Of a stretch of DNA of 64,000 nt, positions 48,853 through 57,012 are shown piece by piece (position 1 is the first letter of the stretch; each line of letters opens with the position of its first letter). Origin of the DNA: Pseudomonas sp. CFBP13508 (lineage in GTDB: Bacteria > Pseudomonadota > Gammaproteobacteria > Pseudomonadales > Pseudomonadaceae). The notes under the pieces were generated by a model. That model made no database searches. It was not told the origin of the DNA and saw nothing but the letters and a program-made list of their open reading frames with translations. Position numbers and translations under genes: made by a program. The DNA lies in NCBI RefSeq assembly GCF_005233515.1, contig NZ_QFZZ01000001.1, positions 525,320-589,319 of the forward strand, in the 5' to 3' direction.

Positions 48853-49170
48853 TCAGCGACGGCCGAGCAGCAGGCCCACCACCAGGCCGAAACCGGCGGA
48901 GATCGCTACGGTTTGCCATGGGTGGCCACCGATGTAATTTTCCGTGGCTTCAACGGCGGGTTTGGTGCGCTCGCGCACGCTCGACACTGAATCCAGTGCC
49001 TGCTGCAGTTTCAGGGCGATTTGTGCGCGCAGGGTTTCCGCTTCTTCGCCTACCAGTGAAGCGCTGCTCTTGAGCAGTTTGTCCGATTCCTCGATCAGCG
49101 ACTGAAGCTCGCTGAAGGCCTGATCCTTGATTTGCTCTTCGGCGGCTTGCACCGCGGTTTTACGGGCCAT
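48853..49170 (-). CDS. DUF883/ElaB-YqjD family membrane-anchored protein
   Basis: The 105-residue product is helical, with charged heptads (SLIEESDKLLKSSASL and LRAQIALKLQQALDSV). It ends in one membrane segment (VAISAGFGLVVGLLLGRR), the pattern of the ElaB/YqjD family that tethers ribosomes to the inner membrane in E. coli; HPWQTVAISAG is its hallmark. These genes are often stationary-phase induced. The start at 49170 has AAGGAG 7-12 bases upstream; the longer ORF start is unsupported. Confidence 0.85.
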   Translation of the reverse strand: MARKTAVQAAEEQIKDQAFSELQSLIEESDKLLKSSASLVGEEAETLRAQIALKLQQALDSVSSVRERTKPAVEATENYIGGHPWQTVAISAGFGLVVGLLLGRR

Positions 49171-49324
49171 TGGGTGACTCCTTGCAGGTGAATGGACAGT
49201 GACCAATGGAGTGTAGCGGCAGGCGAAAAGTTGCATGTCATTCGCGGACATGGGAAAAACCTGCACCGGAGATTTGTACCGAGCGTGTAAGATGTCGCCA
49301 TTTTACGCAGCAGGATAAATCCCC

Positions 49325-49579
49325 ATGAGTTTCAATCTGGCCGACAAATCCCTCGCAGAGCGCGCAGCACTGGAAGACGAGAAATCCCGTCTGTTCGAAC
49401 TCTGGCAGAACAATCTGGGCAAAGCCAAAGGCGAAGCCGCGCGCCTGTTTGGGGAGCGCTCCAAGCGCAAGGGCAAATGGGCCGAGTGGGTCCGCGCCGA
49501 GCTGGACGGCATGTCGCCGCCGGAGTTCGCCAACATGGTGCGAAGTGAAGTCAATCGCCTGATGGCGGCGAACAAATAA
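49325..49579 (+). CDS. Small conserved hypothetical protein, 84 residues
   Basis: I do not recognise a family. The product is acidic-basic mixed and likely helical (ERAALEDEKSRLFELWQNN and GKWAEWVRAELDG), without membrane segments. AGGATAAATCCCC precedes the ATG, giving a plausible binding site. It ends 6 bases before the stop of the convergent LysR gene. Confidence 0.65.
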   Translation: MSFNLADKSLAERAALEDEKSRLFELWQNNLGKAKGEAARLFGERSKRKGKWAEWVRAELDGMSPPEFANMVRSEVNRLMAANK

Positions 49580-49585
49580 ACCGCT

Positions 49586-50500
49586 TCACACTTGGCTGAA
49601 CGTGGCGGCAATCGCCTCGCGAACCTTGACCAGCACCGGATCGATCTGTGTGCTGGTGCGCCAGCCGAGTTCCACCGGATAGCGCGGTAAAGCCAGAGGG
49701 CAGGGCAGCAGCGCCAGCCCGCTTAGCGCCGCGATACTTTCAGCGGCGTGGGCCGGAATGGTCGCCACTGCCTGACTGCCCTTGAGCAAAAAGGGCAGTG
49801 CAGCAAAATGCGTGGTCGACGCGCAGACTCGCCGGCTCAAACCCACTGCCGCCAATCCCTCATCGGTAATGCCGATAAAGCCTCCCGACGACACCAGAAT
49901 GTGCTCGCGCTCAACGAACTCCTGCAATTCGATGTGCTGCTGGCTTGGCGAGAGACTGGCCGGGTCGACGAGGCATGCATAGCCACCGTCGCCCAACACC
50001 TGACGGCTGAGCAGGCGCTCGGCAAATCCTCCGGCAGTGATCGCCAGATCGATGCTGCGCTCCATCAACGCGCGGGCGACGATCTGGCTGTGGGTCTGGC
50101 GAAATATCAACCGCAGTTTCGGCGCACGGCGGGCGATTTCCTCGATCAAGCGGCGACCGTAGGCAATTTCAAAATCATCTGACAGACCAATCGCCACCGA
50201 GCGACCGTCGTATTGATTGGCCGCAGGATCAAGCATGGCCAGACTTTGCCGGCATTTGTTCAGGGCATCGCTGATCACCGGTTTCAGCTGATTGGCTTGC
50301 AGCGTCGGTGCCAGACCGCGCCCGGTGCGCACGAACAACTGATCGCCATACACCTCGCGCAAACGACGCAATGCCGCGCTGACCGCCGACTGCGTTACGC
50401 CGAGGCGCAGGGCTGCGCGGCTGGCACTGGATTCCTCGTACAGCGCTTCGAAGACTTTCAACAGGTTCAGGTCGATGTCGGCGATATTCATTTGGCTCAT
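49586..50500 (-). CDS. LysR-family regulator, probably of the nitrilase gene
   Basis: The 304-residue product has the LysR N-terminal helix-turn-helix ([35 protein letters not shown], residues ~14-48; the N-terminal part resembles the NodD/LinR type) and a C-terminal effector-binding domain. It is divergent from the nitrilase gene with 84 bases between them, the usual layout for control of the neighbour. The start could be 50500 or 50491. Confidence 0.85.
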   Translation of the reverse strand: MSQMNIADIDLNLLKVFEALYEESSASRAALRLGVTQSAVSAALRRLREVYGDQLFVRTGRGLAPTLQANQLKPVISDALNKCRQSLAMLDPAANQYDGRSVAIGLSDDFEIAYGRRLIEEIARRAPKLRLIFRQTHSQIVARALMERSIDLAITAGGFAERLLSRQVLGDGGYACLVDPASLSPSQQHIELQEFVEREHILVSSGGFIGITDEGLAAVGLSRRVCASTTHFAALPFLLKGSQAVATIPAHAAESIAALSGLALLPCPLALPRYPVELGWRTSTQIDPVLVKVREAIAATFSQV

Positions 50501-50584
50501 ATCATTCAGCAGTGGGCAGGGCTTTATTCATCATCGCGTGACGCTGGAGAATCAGCAACACCTGAACCTGATGGAGTAAACACG

Positions 50585-51508
50585 ATGGCCAAATCAATAG
50601 TTGCGGCGTTGCAAATCGGTGCCTTACCCGGTGGCAAGGGCGAAACCCTTGAGCAGATTCTTGGCTGGGAAGACGCAATCCGCGAATCCGGCGCTGCGTT
50701 GGTGGTGATGCCGGAAGCCTTGCTCGGTGGTTATCCGAAAGGCGAGGGTTTCGGCACCCAATTGGGCTATCGACTGCCCGAGGGTCGAGAAGCTTTCGCC
50801 CGGTATTTCGCCAATGCCATCGATGTGCCGGGAGCGGAAACCGACGCCCTGGCCGGATTGTCAGCGCGCACCGGGGCCAATCTGGTGATCGGCGTGATCG
50901 AGCGCGCCGGCAGCACGTTGTATTGCACGGTGCTGTATTTCGATCCGCAGGCTGGGTTGATCGGCAAGCACCGCAAGCTCATGCCCACCGGCACCGAGCG
51001 CCTGATCTGGGGCAAGGGTGACGGCTCGACGCTGCCGGTGTTCGACACCCAGGTCGGCAAGCTTGGCGCGGTGGTGTGCTGGGAAAACATGATGCCGCTG
51101 CTGCGCACGGCGATGTATGCCAAGGGCGTGGAGGTCTGGTGCGCGCCGACCGTGGACGAGCGCGAAATGTGGCAGGTCAGCATGCGCCACATCGCCCATG
51201 AAGGCCGCTGCTTCGTGGTCAGCGCCTGTCAGGTACAGGCCTCGCCGCATGCGTTGGGTGTGGAGATTGCCAATTGGCCGGGTGATCGACCGTTGATTGC
51301 CGGTGGCAGCGTGATCGTCGGGCCGATGGGCGATGTGCTGGCGGGGCCGTTGCGCGGGGAAGCGGGCTTGCTTACGGCGCAGATCGACACCGATGAACTG
51401 ATCCGCGCGCGATATGACTACGATGTGGTCGGCCACTATGCGCGGCCGGATGTCTTCGAGTTGACCGTTGATGAGCGCGCGAAGCCGGGGGTGCGGTTCA
51501 ATACCTGA
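50585..51508 (+). CDS. Nitrilase (carbon-nitrogen hydrolase)
   Basis: The 307-residue product converts a nitrile to a carboxylic acid and ammonia. The triad is visible: Glu in [14 protein letters not shown], Lys in [12 protein letters not shown] and Cys in [13 protein letters not shown]. Motifs and length are of the true nitrilase branch rather than amidase. P. fluorescens SBW25 has a plant-induced nitrilase (pinA) that handles beta-cyano-L-alanine; this could be the same gene but that is not established here. Its start follows TGGAGTAAACACG. The divergent LysR gene probably regulates it. Confidence 0.88.
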   Translation: MAKSIVAALQIGALPGGKGETLEQILGWEDAIRESGAALVVMPEALLGGYPKGEGFGTQLGYRLPEGREAFARYFANAIDVPGAETDALAGLSARTGANLVIGVIERAGSTLYCTVLYFDPQAGLIGKHRKLMPTGTERLIWGKGDGSTLPVFDTQVGKLGAVVCWENMMPLLRTAMYAKGVEVWCAPTVDEREMWQVSMRHIAHEGRCFVVSACQVQASPHALGVEIANWPGDRPLIAGGSVIVGPMGDVLAGPLRGEAGLLTAQIDTDELIRARYDYDVVGHYARPDVFELTVDERAKPGVRFNT

Positions 51509-51530
51509 CCTTGAAACTTGTAGAGAACCT

Positions 51531-51618
51531 GTGGGAGCGAGCCTGCTCGCGAAGACGTAGGCACCTGCAATATTGGAATTGCCTGAACTACCGCTATCGC
51601 GAGCAGGCTCGCTCCCAC
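51531..51618. repeat. REP doublet (inverted pair)
   Basis: The same inverted pair as at 6271 is found between the convergent nitrilase and LEA2 lipoprotein genes. The inner edge of the right half reads CTATCGCGAGC rather than CTTTCGCGAGC. Confidence 0.9.
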
Positions 51619-51655
51619 AGGGGTTGTGTGTTGTTCTGCCGATTGCGAGCGCTGT

Positions 51656-52129
51656 CTACCAAGTCGCCGCACTCGCTTTAGGCAGGCTCAACTTGCCGCT
51701 GTCGGTAAAGCGCATCGTGCCGAACAACCCGCCCGCCAGTTTGCCGCGCAGCACGTAGGGCAGGTTATCGAGGCTTTGCGTCTGGCTCAGGCCCAAGGTC
51801 TGGCGCAGGAACGAGAACGCCGAGACGCTGACCGGTACCGTGACAATGGCTTCAGAGAAACGCGGGATCGAGCCGCTCTGATCGCTCACACCGGACGCCA
51901 GCGAATGGCCATTGACCTCCAGATCCAGGGCGATGCCGTTGTAATCGATCGCCGTTTCATTGGGGTTCTGCACGCGCAGCTTGATCGCGAAGCGTACTTC
52001 CAGTTCCTGGCTGGGCAACGGTTCGAGGCCAACCACGTTGATGTTCACCGGGTCGCGATTGGGAAACAATGCGCAGGCACTGAGCGACAACAGCAGAAGC
52101 GACAGGATGACGGCGTGGACGCGGCGCAT
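51656..52129 (-). CDS. LEA type 2 family lipoprotein
   Basis: The 157-residue product has a lipoprotein signal with lipobox LSAC (Cys19), followed by a single LEA14-like (water stress/hypersensitive response) domain: FAIKLRVQNPNETAIDYNGIA and VTVPVSVSAFSFLRQ. In bacteria these proteins sit at the membrane and are associated with desiccation or stress, but no activity is known. It is followed on the opposite side by the purine permease gene and a terminator. Confidence 0.85.
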   Translation of the reverse strand: MRRVHAVILSLLLLSLSACALFPNRDPVNINVVGLEPLPSQELEVRFAIKLRVQNPNETAIDYNGIALDLEVNGHSLASGVSDQSGSIPRFSEAIVTVPVSVSAFSFLRQTLGLSQTQSLDNLPYVLRGKLAGGLFGTMRFTDSGKLSLPKASAATW

Positions 52130-52143
52130 AAAAATCTCTCGAC

Positions 52144-52181
52144 AAAAAAGGGCTGAACCGTTGCCGGTGCAGCCCTTTTTT
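52144..52181. terminator. Terminator hairpin downstream of the purine permease gene
   Basis: AAAAAGGGCTG and CAGCCCTTTTT form an 11-base stem with a T-run on either strand. It lies between the LEA2 gene start and the permease stop, so it terminates permease transcription (minus strand). Confidence 0.85.
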
Positions 52182-52194
52182 TCGAGGCGTGACG

Positions 52195-53661
52195 TCAGCG
52201 GTTCAACTGTGCGACAGCCGCCGCTTGGCCGGGTTCACCTTTGGCGGCGACGTCGGGGTTTTCCATTACCTGCAGAATCGACGCTTCCGGGTCGAAATCA
52301 TCTTCTTCCAGCTCAATGAATTCTTCCGGCAGGAAGATGTTCAGCACGATAGCGCACAACGCACCGACAGTGATTGGCGATTCGAAGATGTTGCGCAGCG
52401 CTTGCGGCAGTTCGCGCAGGACTTCCGGCACCGCCGCAATACCCAGGCCCATGCCCAGCGAGATCGCCACGATCAGCATGTTGCGTCGATGCAGGCCGGC
52501 CTCGGCGAGGATCTTGATCCCGGCCACGGCGACGGTACCGAACATCACCAGCTCGGCGCCGCCCAGCACCGGCTTCGGCATCAATTGCAGCACCGCGCCG
52601 ATCATCGGGAACAAACCGAGCAACACCAGCAGCCCGGCGATGAAAAACGCTACGTAGCGGCTGGCCACACCGGTCAACTGGATCACGCCGTTGTTCTGCG
52701 CAAAGGTCACCATCGGCATGCTGTTGAACACTGCCGCCATGGCCGAGTTGAGACCATCGGCGAGCAGGCCGGATTTGATTCGGCGGATGTACAGCGGGCC
52801 TTTCACCGGTTGCCGCGAGATCATCGAATTGGCGGTCAGGTCACCGGCAGCTTCCAGTGGCGACACGAGGAAAATCACCGCCACCGGCACGAACGCCACC
52901 CAATCGAAGTTGAAGCCATACTTGAACGGCACCGGCACGCTGACCAGCGGCACGACGGGCATCGAGGCGAAATCCACTGTGCCCATCAGCCAGGCCACCA
53001 CATAACCAAGAGTCAGGCCAATGACGATCGCGCCCAGGCGCAGGAACGGCACGTCGACGCGATTCAGCACGACGATAGTGCCGATCACCAGTGCCGCCAG
53101 AAATACATGGCTGGCGGCGCCGAGATCAGGCGCACCGAAGCCGCCAGCAATGTCGGTCATCGCTACTTTGATCAGCGACAGGCCCATCAGCGTAATGATG
53201 GTGCCGGTCACCACCGGGGTGATCAGCATGCGCAGTTTGCCGATGAACTGGCTGAGCACCACTTCGATGAACGCGGCGAAGAAGCACACGCCGAAGATCG
53301 TCGAGAGGATTTCGTCAGTGCCACCGCCACGCGCCTTGACCATGAACCCGGCGCTGAGAATCACGCTGATAAAGGAAAAACTGGTGCCTTGCAGACACAG
53401 CAGACCGGAACCCACCGGGCCGAATCGCTTGGCCTGGACAAAGGTGCCGAGGCCGGAGACGAACAGCGCCATGCTGATCAGGTAGGGGATTTCACTGTGC
53501 AGACCGAGGGCGCCGCCCATGATCAGGGTCGGGGTGATGATGCCGACGAAACTCGCCAGCACGTGTTGCAGCGCGGCGAACACCGTGGCGGTCAGGTGCG
53601 GACGGTCGTTGAGGCCGTAGATCAGGTCGTTGTTGCGCGGGGTTTTGTCAGAGGCGGTCAT
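52195..53661 (-). CDS. NCS2 purine permease (xanthine/uric acid type)
   Basis: The 488-residue product is a NCS2/NAT proton symporter with about 12-14 membrane helices. Family marks are ALQHVLASFVGIITPTLI near the N-terminus (QH motif), LLCLQGTSFSFISV, FDWVAFVPVAVIFLVSPLEA and the NAT signature region FAQNNGVIQLTGVASRYV. It resembles the uric acid/xanthine transporters (UacT/XanQ) more than the uracil ones. The start at 53661 is chosen because the upstream ORF extension has no binding site and the N-terminus is polar as expected. Confidence 0.88.
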   Translation of the reverse strand: MTASDKTPRNNDLIYGLNDRPHLTATVFAALQHVLASFVGIITPTLIMGGALGLHSEIPYLISMALFVSGLGTFVQAKRFGPVGSGLLCLQGTSFSFISVILSAGFMVKARGGGTDEILSTIFGVCFFAAFIEVVLSQFIGKLRMLITPVVTGTIITLMGLSLIKVAMTDIAGGFGAPDLGAASHVFLAALVIGTIVVLNRVDVPFLRLGAIVIGLTLGYVVAWLMGTVDFASMPVVPLVSVPVPFKYGFNFDWVAFVPVAVIFLVSPLEAAGDLTANSMISRQPVKGPLYIRRIKSGLLADGLNSAMAAVFNSMPMVTFAQNNGVIQLTGVASRYVAFFIAGLLVLLGLFPMIGAVLQLMPKPVLGGAELVMFGTVAVAGIKILAEAGLHRRNMLIVAISLGMGLGIAAVPEVLRELPQALRNIFESPITVGALCAIVLNIFLPEEFIELEEDDFDPEASILQVMENPDVAAKGEPGQAAAVAQLNR

Positions 53662-53778
53662 GGTGATGTGCGCGCCGCAAGGCGGGGCCGGGTCAGAAAA
53701 TGGGTGCGCAGAATGCCGGAAGAGGGCGGCGAGGGCAACGAGCAATAACTGCCTGAAAGGTCAGGTTTTACTGCCTAT

Positions 53779-53865
53779 GTGGGAGCGAGCCTGCTCGCGA
53801 AAGCGGTGGCTCAGTCTGCATCTTGGTGACTGACGAGCCGCCTTCGCGAGCAGGCTCGCTCCCAC
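53779..53865. repeat. REP doublet (inverted pair)
   Basis: The same inverted pair as at 6271 lies between the permease start region and zapE, which are divergent. It lies within the zapE upstream region, 60 bases before its start. Confidence 0.9.
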
Positions 53866-53924
53866 AATGATCGTCCACGCCCGTTAATCAGCAATGGCCA
53901 ATCGCCCGTGGCATACTCCCGCGC

Positions 53925-55043
53925 ATGACTTTCGACTCCCCCCTCAGTGCATGGCAATACGCAGTCGACCACAAGGGTTTCATCCAGGATGAAGCCCAGG
54001 AGCACGCGGTCTGGGCCTTGCAAAAATGCCATGAAGCCTTGCACGCCGGCGCCCGCTCGGTCGGCGGCGTGTACCTGTGGGGGCCGGTCGGGCGCGGCAA
54101 GACCTGGCTGATGGATCAGTTCTATCAGAGCCTGCGGGTGCCAGCGCGGCGTCAACACTTTCATCACTTCATGGGCTGGGTGCATCAGCGTTCGTTCCAA
54201 CTCAGTGGCATCGCCGATCCCTTGCGCGCTTTGGCCAAAGAGCTGGCCGGCGAAGTGCGGGTGCTGTGTTTCGATGAGCTGTTCGTCAATGACATCGGCG
54301 ACGCGATCATTCTCGGCCGGCTGTTTCAGGTGATGTTCGAGGAAGGTGTGGTGATCGTCTGCACCTCCAATCTGCCGCCCGATAATCTGTACGCCGATGG
54401 CTTCAACCGCGACCGTTTCACGCCGGCGATTGCGGCGATCAAGGCGCACATGACCGTGGTCGCGGTGAATGGCGCCGAGGATCATCGTTTGCATCCAGGG
54501 ATGATCGAACAGCGCTATTTTGTTCGCGCGACAGGTTCGCCGAGCTCGCTGGATGCCGTGTTCAACACCTTGGGTTCAGGCGAGACACTTAGCGAAGAAC
54601 CCGTCGCCGTGGGCCATCGAATGCTCAACGTGGTGCAGGCCAGTGAATCCGTGCTGTGGTGCCGCTACAGCGATCTGTGCGAGCAACCTTTCGCCGCCAT
54701 GGACTTCATCGCCCTGTGTGATCGCTACCGGGCTATTCTGTTGAGCGAAGTGCCGAACCTCAGCGCACAGAAACGCGAAGGGCGCATCGCACGCGGCACC
54801 GAAGACGGCGCCGAGCGCGTAGTGGCCGGTGATCGCGAGTTGCCGCAGTTGTCGGTGCATGACGACGGCGTTCGCCGCTTTATCGCGCTGGTCGACGAAT
54901 GCTACGACCGCAAGGTGCCGCTGTACGTCGAGGCGGCTGTACCGATGGACGCCTTGTACACCGAGGGCTATCTGGAATTCCCGTTCCGCCGCACCCTCAG
55001 CCGTTTGCAGGAGATGCAGTTGCAGCGTTTCGCCGAAGCTTGA
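53925..55043 (+). CDS. zapE: ZapE/AFG1-type ATPase
   Basis: The 372-residue product is an AFG1-family ATPase. Walker A is GPVGRGKTWLMDQFY (near residue 53), Walker B is RVLCFDELFVNDIGDA, and an AAA-type CTSNLPP sensor follows. E. coli ZapE associates with the Z-ring during division; the mitochondrial relative Afg1 is a protein quality-control factor. Pseudomonads often have two copies, so the role of this copy is not certain. The DinB gene follows by 17 bases and is probably co-transcribed. Confidence 0.88.
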   Translation: MTFDSPLSAWQYAVDHKGFIQDEAQEHAVWALQKCHEALHAGARSVGGVYLWGPVGRGKTWLMDQFYQSLRVPARRQHFHHFMGWVHQRSFQLSGIADPLRALAKELAGEVRVLCFDELFVNDIGDAIILGRLFQVMFEEGVVIVCTSNLPPDNLYADGFNRDRFTPAIAAIKAHMTVVAVNGAEDHRLHPGMIEQRYFVRATGSPSSLDAVFNTLGSGETLSEEPVAVGHRMLNVVQASESVLWCRYSDLCEQPFAAMDFIALCDRYRAILLSEVPNLSAQKREGRIARGTEDGAERVVAGDRELPQLSVHDDGVRRFIALVDECYDRKVPLYVEAAVPMDALYTEGYLEFPFRRTLSRLQEMQLQRFAEA

Positions 55044-55060
55044 AAGAAGAGGGCGCCGAC

Positions 55061-55642
55061 ATGACTCAACCGCTGTCCCATCATTTGCTGACCATGGCCT
55101 ACCAGAATGCCTGGGCCAATCATCGTCTGGCCAAGGCCTGGAGCCAGCTCGACGCCGCCGAATTGGCCGCACCGAGAGTGAGCTTTTTCCCGAGCATCCG
55201 CCTCACGCTTAATCACATCCTCACCTGCGACTGGTTCTACGTCGACGCGCTGGAGCGCGAATTGCGCGGTGACGAGCCGCACCCGGATTGTTACGTGTTC
55301 TTCGATACAGACGAACCGTTTAGCGAAGCCGCCGCACTGCGCGAGGAACAGGCACGCGTCGATCGCCGGCTGATCGCTTATTGCGAGCAACTGCGCGATG
55401 CCGATCTGCCGAGAATCGTCACCATCGCCCGCGACACACCGCAACATGAAAGTCGACTGCGCATGCTCTCGCACCTGTTCGAACACCAGATCCATCATCG
55501 CGGCCAGGTGCACGCCATGCTCAGCGGCACGGCGGTAAAGCCACCGCAACTGGATGAGTTTTTCTGTGTCGGCGAAAGCGCATTGCGTGCCGAAGACTTC
55601 GCGGAATTGGGCTGGACGGAAGAACTTGTATGGGGCCACTGA
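55061..55642 (+). CDS. DinB family metal-dependent protein
   Basis: The 193-residue product has the DinB four-helix layout, with the metal-ligand His pattern at NHILTCDWFYVDAL and LFEHQIHHRGQVHAMLSG. DinB-fold proteins in bacteria include thiol-dependent S-transferases; the substrate here is unknown. GAAGAGGG lies upstream of the ATG. It is translated after zapE. Confidence 0.85.
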   Translation: MTQPLSHHLLTMAYQNAWANHRLAKAWSQLDAAELAAPRVSFFPSIRLTLNHILTCDWFYVDALERELRGDEPHPDCYVFFDTDEPFSEAAALREEQARVDRRLIAYCEQLRDADLPRIVTIARDTPQHESRLRMLSHLFEHQIHHRGQVHAMLSGTAVKPPQLDEFFCVGESALRAEDFAELGWTEELVWGH

Positions 55643-55646
55643 CGCG

Positions 55647-55730
55647 AAAGATCGCAGCCTCGTTGCACTCGTCAGCTCCTACACGTTTTGGGCTGTAGGA
55701 GCTGACGAGTGCAACGAGGCTGCGATCTTT
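55647..55730. repeat. 37-base perfect inverted repeat after the DinB gene
   Basis: Left arm 55647-55683 and right arm 55694-55730 are exact reverse complements over 37 bases, with a 10-base loop. The arms contain TGTAGGAGCTGACGAGTGCA, a known-looking Pseudomonas extragenic repeat. It starts 5 bases after the DinB stop and can act as a strong RNA hairpin. Confidence 0.92.
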
Positions 55731-55843
55731 TGATCTTGCTCTTCTGTTTTCCAGTTGCCCACCCATTCAAACCCAAGCTAATGTCCCCCTCAGCCTTCCA
55801 GCAAGCACCTCGCGCGCCGGGGCTTATGTATTTGGGGATGGAA

Positions 55844-56341
55844 ATGGATTCCGCAGAAATACTCGTTCTTCAGGCCAGCTACACCAACCCGGTGCACGCC
55901 GAAGCCATCGGCATCGTGCTCAACCACTATGCCGAGGACCCCATGGGCGGCGGTCATTCCCTCGACCCCGACCTGCTGCGCCGTCTCCCCGAAGAACTCG
56001 CTCGCCGCCCGCATGCTTTCAGCGTGCTGGCCTTCGTCGGCGGCGAACCGGCGGGGTTGGTCAACTGCTTCGAAGGTTTCTCCACATTTGCCTGCAGACC
56101 GCTGGTGAATGTTCATGACGTCGCTGTGGTGGGCAAATTCCGAGGCCTTGGGCTTAGTCAGAAAATGCTGCAGAAGGTTGAGGAGATTGCCCGGCAGCGT
56201 GGTTGCTGCAAGATCACCCTGGAAGTGCTGGAAGGCAATGCTGTGGCGCAGGGTTCATATCGCAAATTCGGCTTTGCGCCGGGGATGTTCAATCCAGATC
56301 ACGGGCGGATGCTGTTCTGGATAAAGGAATTGCAGGCTTGA
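55844..56341 (+). CDS. GNAT N-acetyltransferase
   Basis: The ~165-residue product has the GNAT core: VHDVAVVGKFRGLGLSQKML is the acetyl-CoA loop, KITLEVLEGNAVAQGSYRKFGF the later beta-alpha part. Substrate unknown. The start is taken as ATG 55844 with TTGGGG upstream; 55838 is the alternative, and the longer ORF runs through the inverted repeat region and is unlikely. Confidence 0.8.
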   Translation: MDSAEILVLQASYTNPVHAEAIGIVLNHYAEDPMGGGHSLDPDLLRRLPEELARRPHAFSVLAFVGGEPAGLVNCFEGFSTFACRPLVNVHDVAVVGKFRGLGLSQKMLQKVEEIARQRGCCKITLEVLEGNAVAQGSYRKFGFAPGMFNPDHGRMLFWIKELQA

Positions 56342-56342
56342 A

Positions 56343-56492
56343 AAGCCCCTCACCCTAACCCTCTCCCGGAGGGAGAGGGGACTGACCGCAGTGACTGATC
56401 CAGATACGCCGACCTGAAATATCGAGCCGAACTCAGGTTTGAAGAGCCCACAATCGGCTTCCACTCCTCGGGGAGAGGGCTGGGGTGAGGGG
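56343..56492. repeat. CCCTCACCCT-type extragenic repeat, full copy
   Basis: It begins AAGCCCCTCACCCTAACCCT and closes with GGGCTGGGGTGAGGGG, so the outer ends are inverted. It is the complete version of the element at 48688 and lies between a GNAT gene and a small secreted-protein gene. Confidence 0.8.
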
Positions 56493-56536
56493 GGAATTCA
56501 CCGCAAATGAAAAGCCGGTCCCCATTTGCCCGCCAT

Positions 56537-56565
56537 AAAAAAAGGCGCCCCAATCAGGGCGCCTC
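56537..56565. terminator. Terminator-like hairpin downstream of the small exported protein gene
   Basis: AGGCGCCC and GGGCGCCT pair across CAATCA. The A-run at 56537-56542 becomes a T-run on the minus strand, which suits termination of the minus-strand gene at 56626. Confidence 0.7.
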
Positions 56566-56625
56566 AACTGTCATCTCCCGGGCCAGAGCGGAGCCACGGA
56601 AGGTCCATCGGTTGCTCGGTAAAAC

Positions 56626-56835
56626 TCAGTCGCGATAAGACTCGGTGACCTGCGCCGTTTGGTCAGCAGGGACGCGGATTTCTGTCGCGCCGGCGTCGGC
56701 CTTCTGCTCGCCTTGCGCGTGCTGGACCGGGAAATTGTCGTAGTAATAACGCATGCGTTCGGCGCCGCCTTCGGCGAAGGCGCTGGTGGAGCCGAGTGCG
56801 AGCAGGGTGGTGAAGATGAAGGTGGTGGTTTTCAT
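56626..56835 (-). CDS. Small exported protein, 69 residues
   Basis: The product has a signal peptide (residues 1-21, ending STSAFA) and a short mature part with RMRYYYDNFPVQHAQGEQK. No family is recognised with confidence, although small exported proteins of this kind are common in pseudomonads. AGGAGGCACC precedes the ATG, a strong binding site. Its terminator lies just beyond the stop. Confidence 0.75.
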   Translation of the reverse strand: MKTTTFIFTTLLALGSTSAFAEGGAERMRYYYDNFPVQHAQGEQKADAGATEIRVPADQTAQVTESYRD

Positions 56836-56980
56836 GGTGCCTCCTACTGAACAAGTGGGAGTCGGTTCGTCCGTGAAGCAGACCGCAGAAAAGAGTCTGT
56901 GTCGCCGCCATTAACAATGGGTTAACGCTGGTTCAGCGCAAATATTGCGGCGTATTACGGAAACAACGCGGTCGATAGGC

Positions 56981-57006
56981 ACAAAAAAGGGCCTTCTCGG
57001 CCCTTT
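56981..57006. terminator. Terminator after the phosphoethanolamine transferase gene
   Basis: AAAGGGCC and GGCCCTTT form a stem, with the run of A at 56983-56988 reading as T on the minus strand, 7 bases past the gene's stop. Confidence 0.8.
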
Positions 57007-57012
57007 GTCGTT

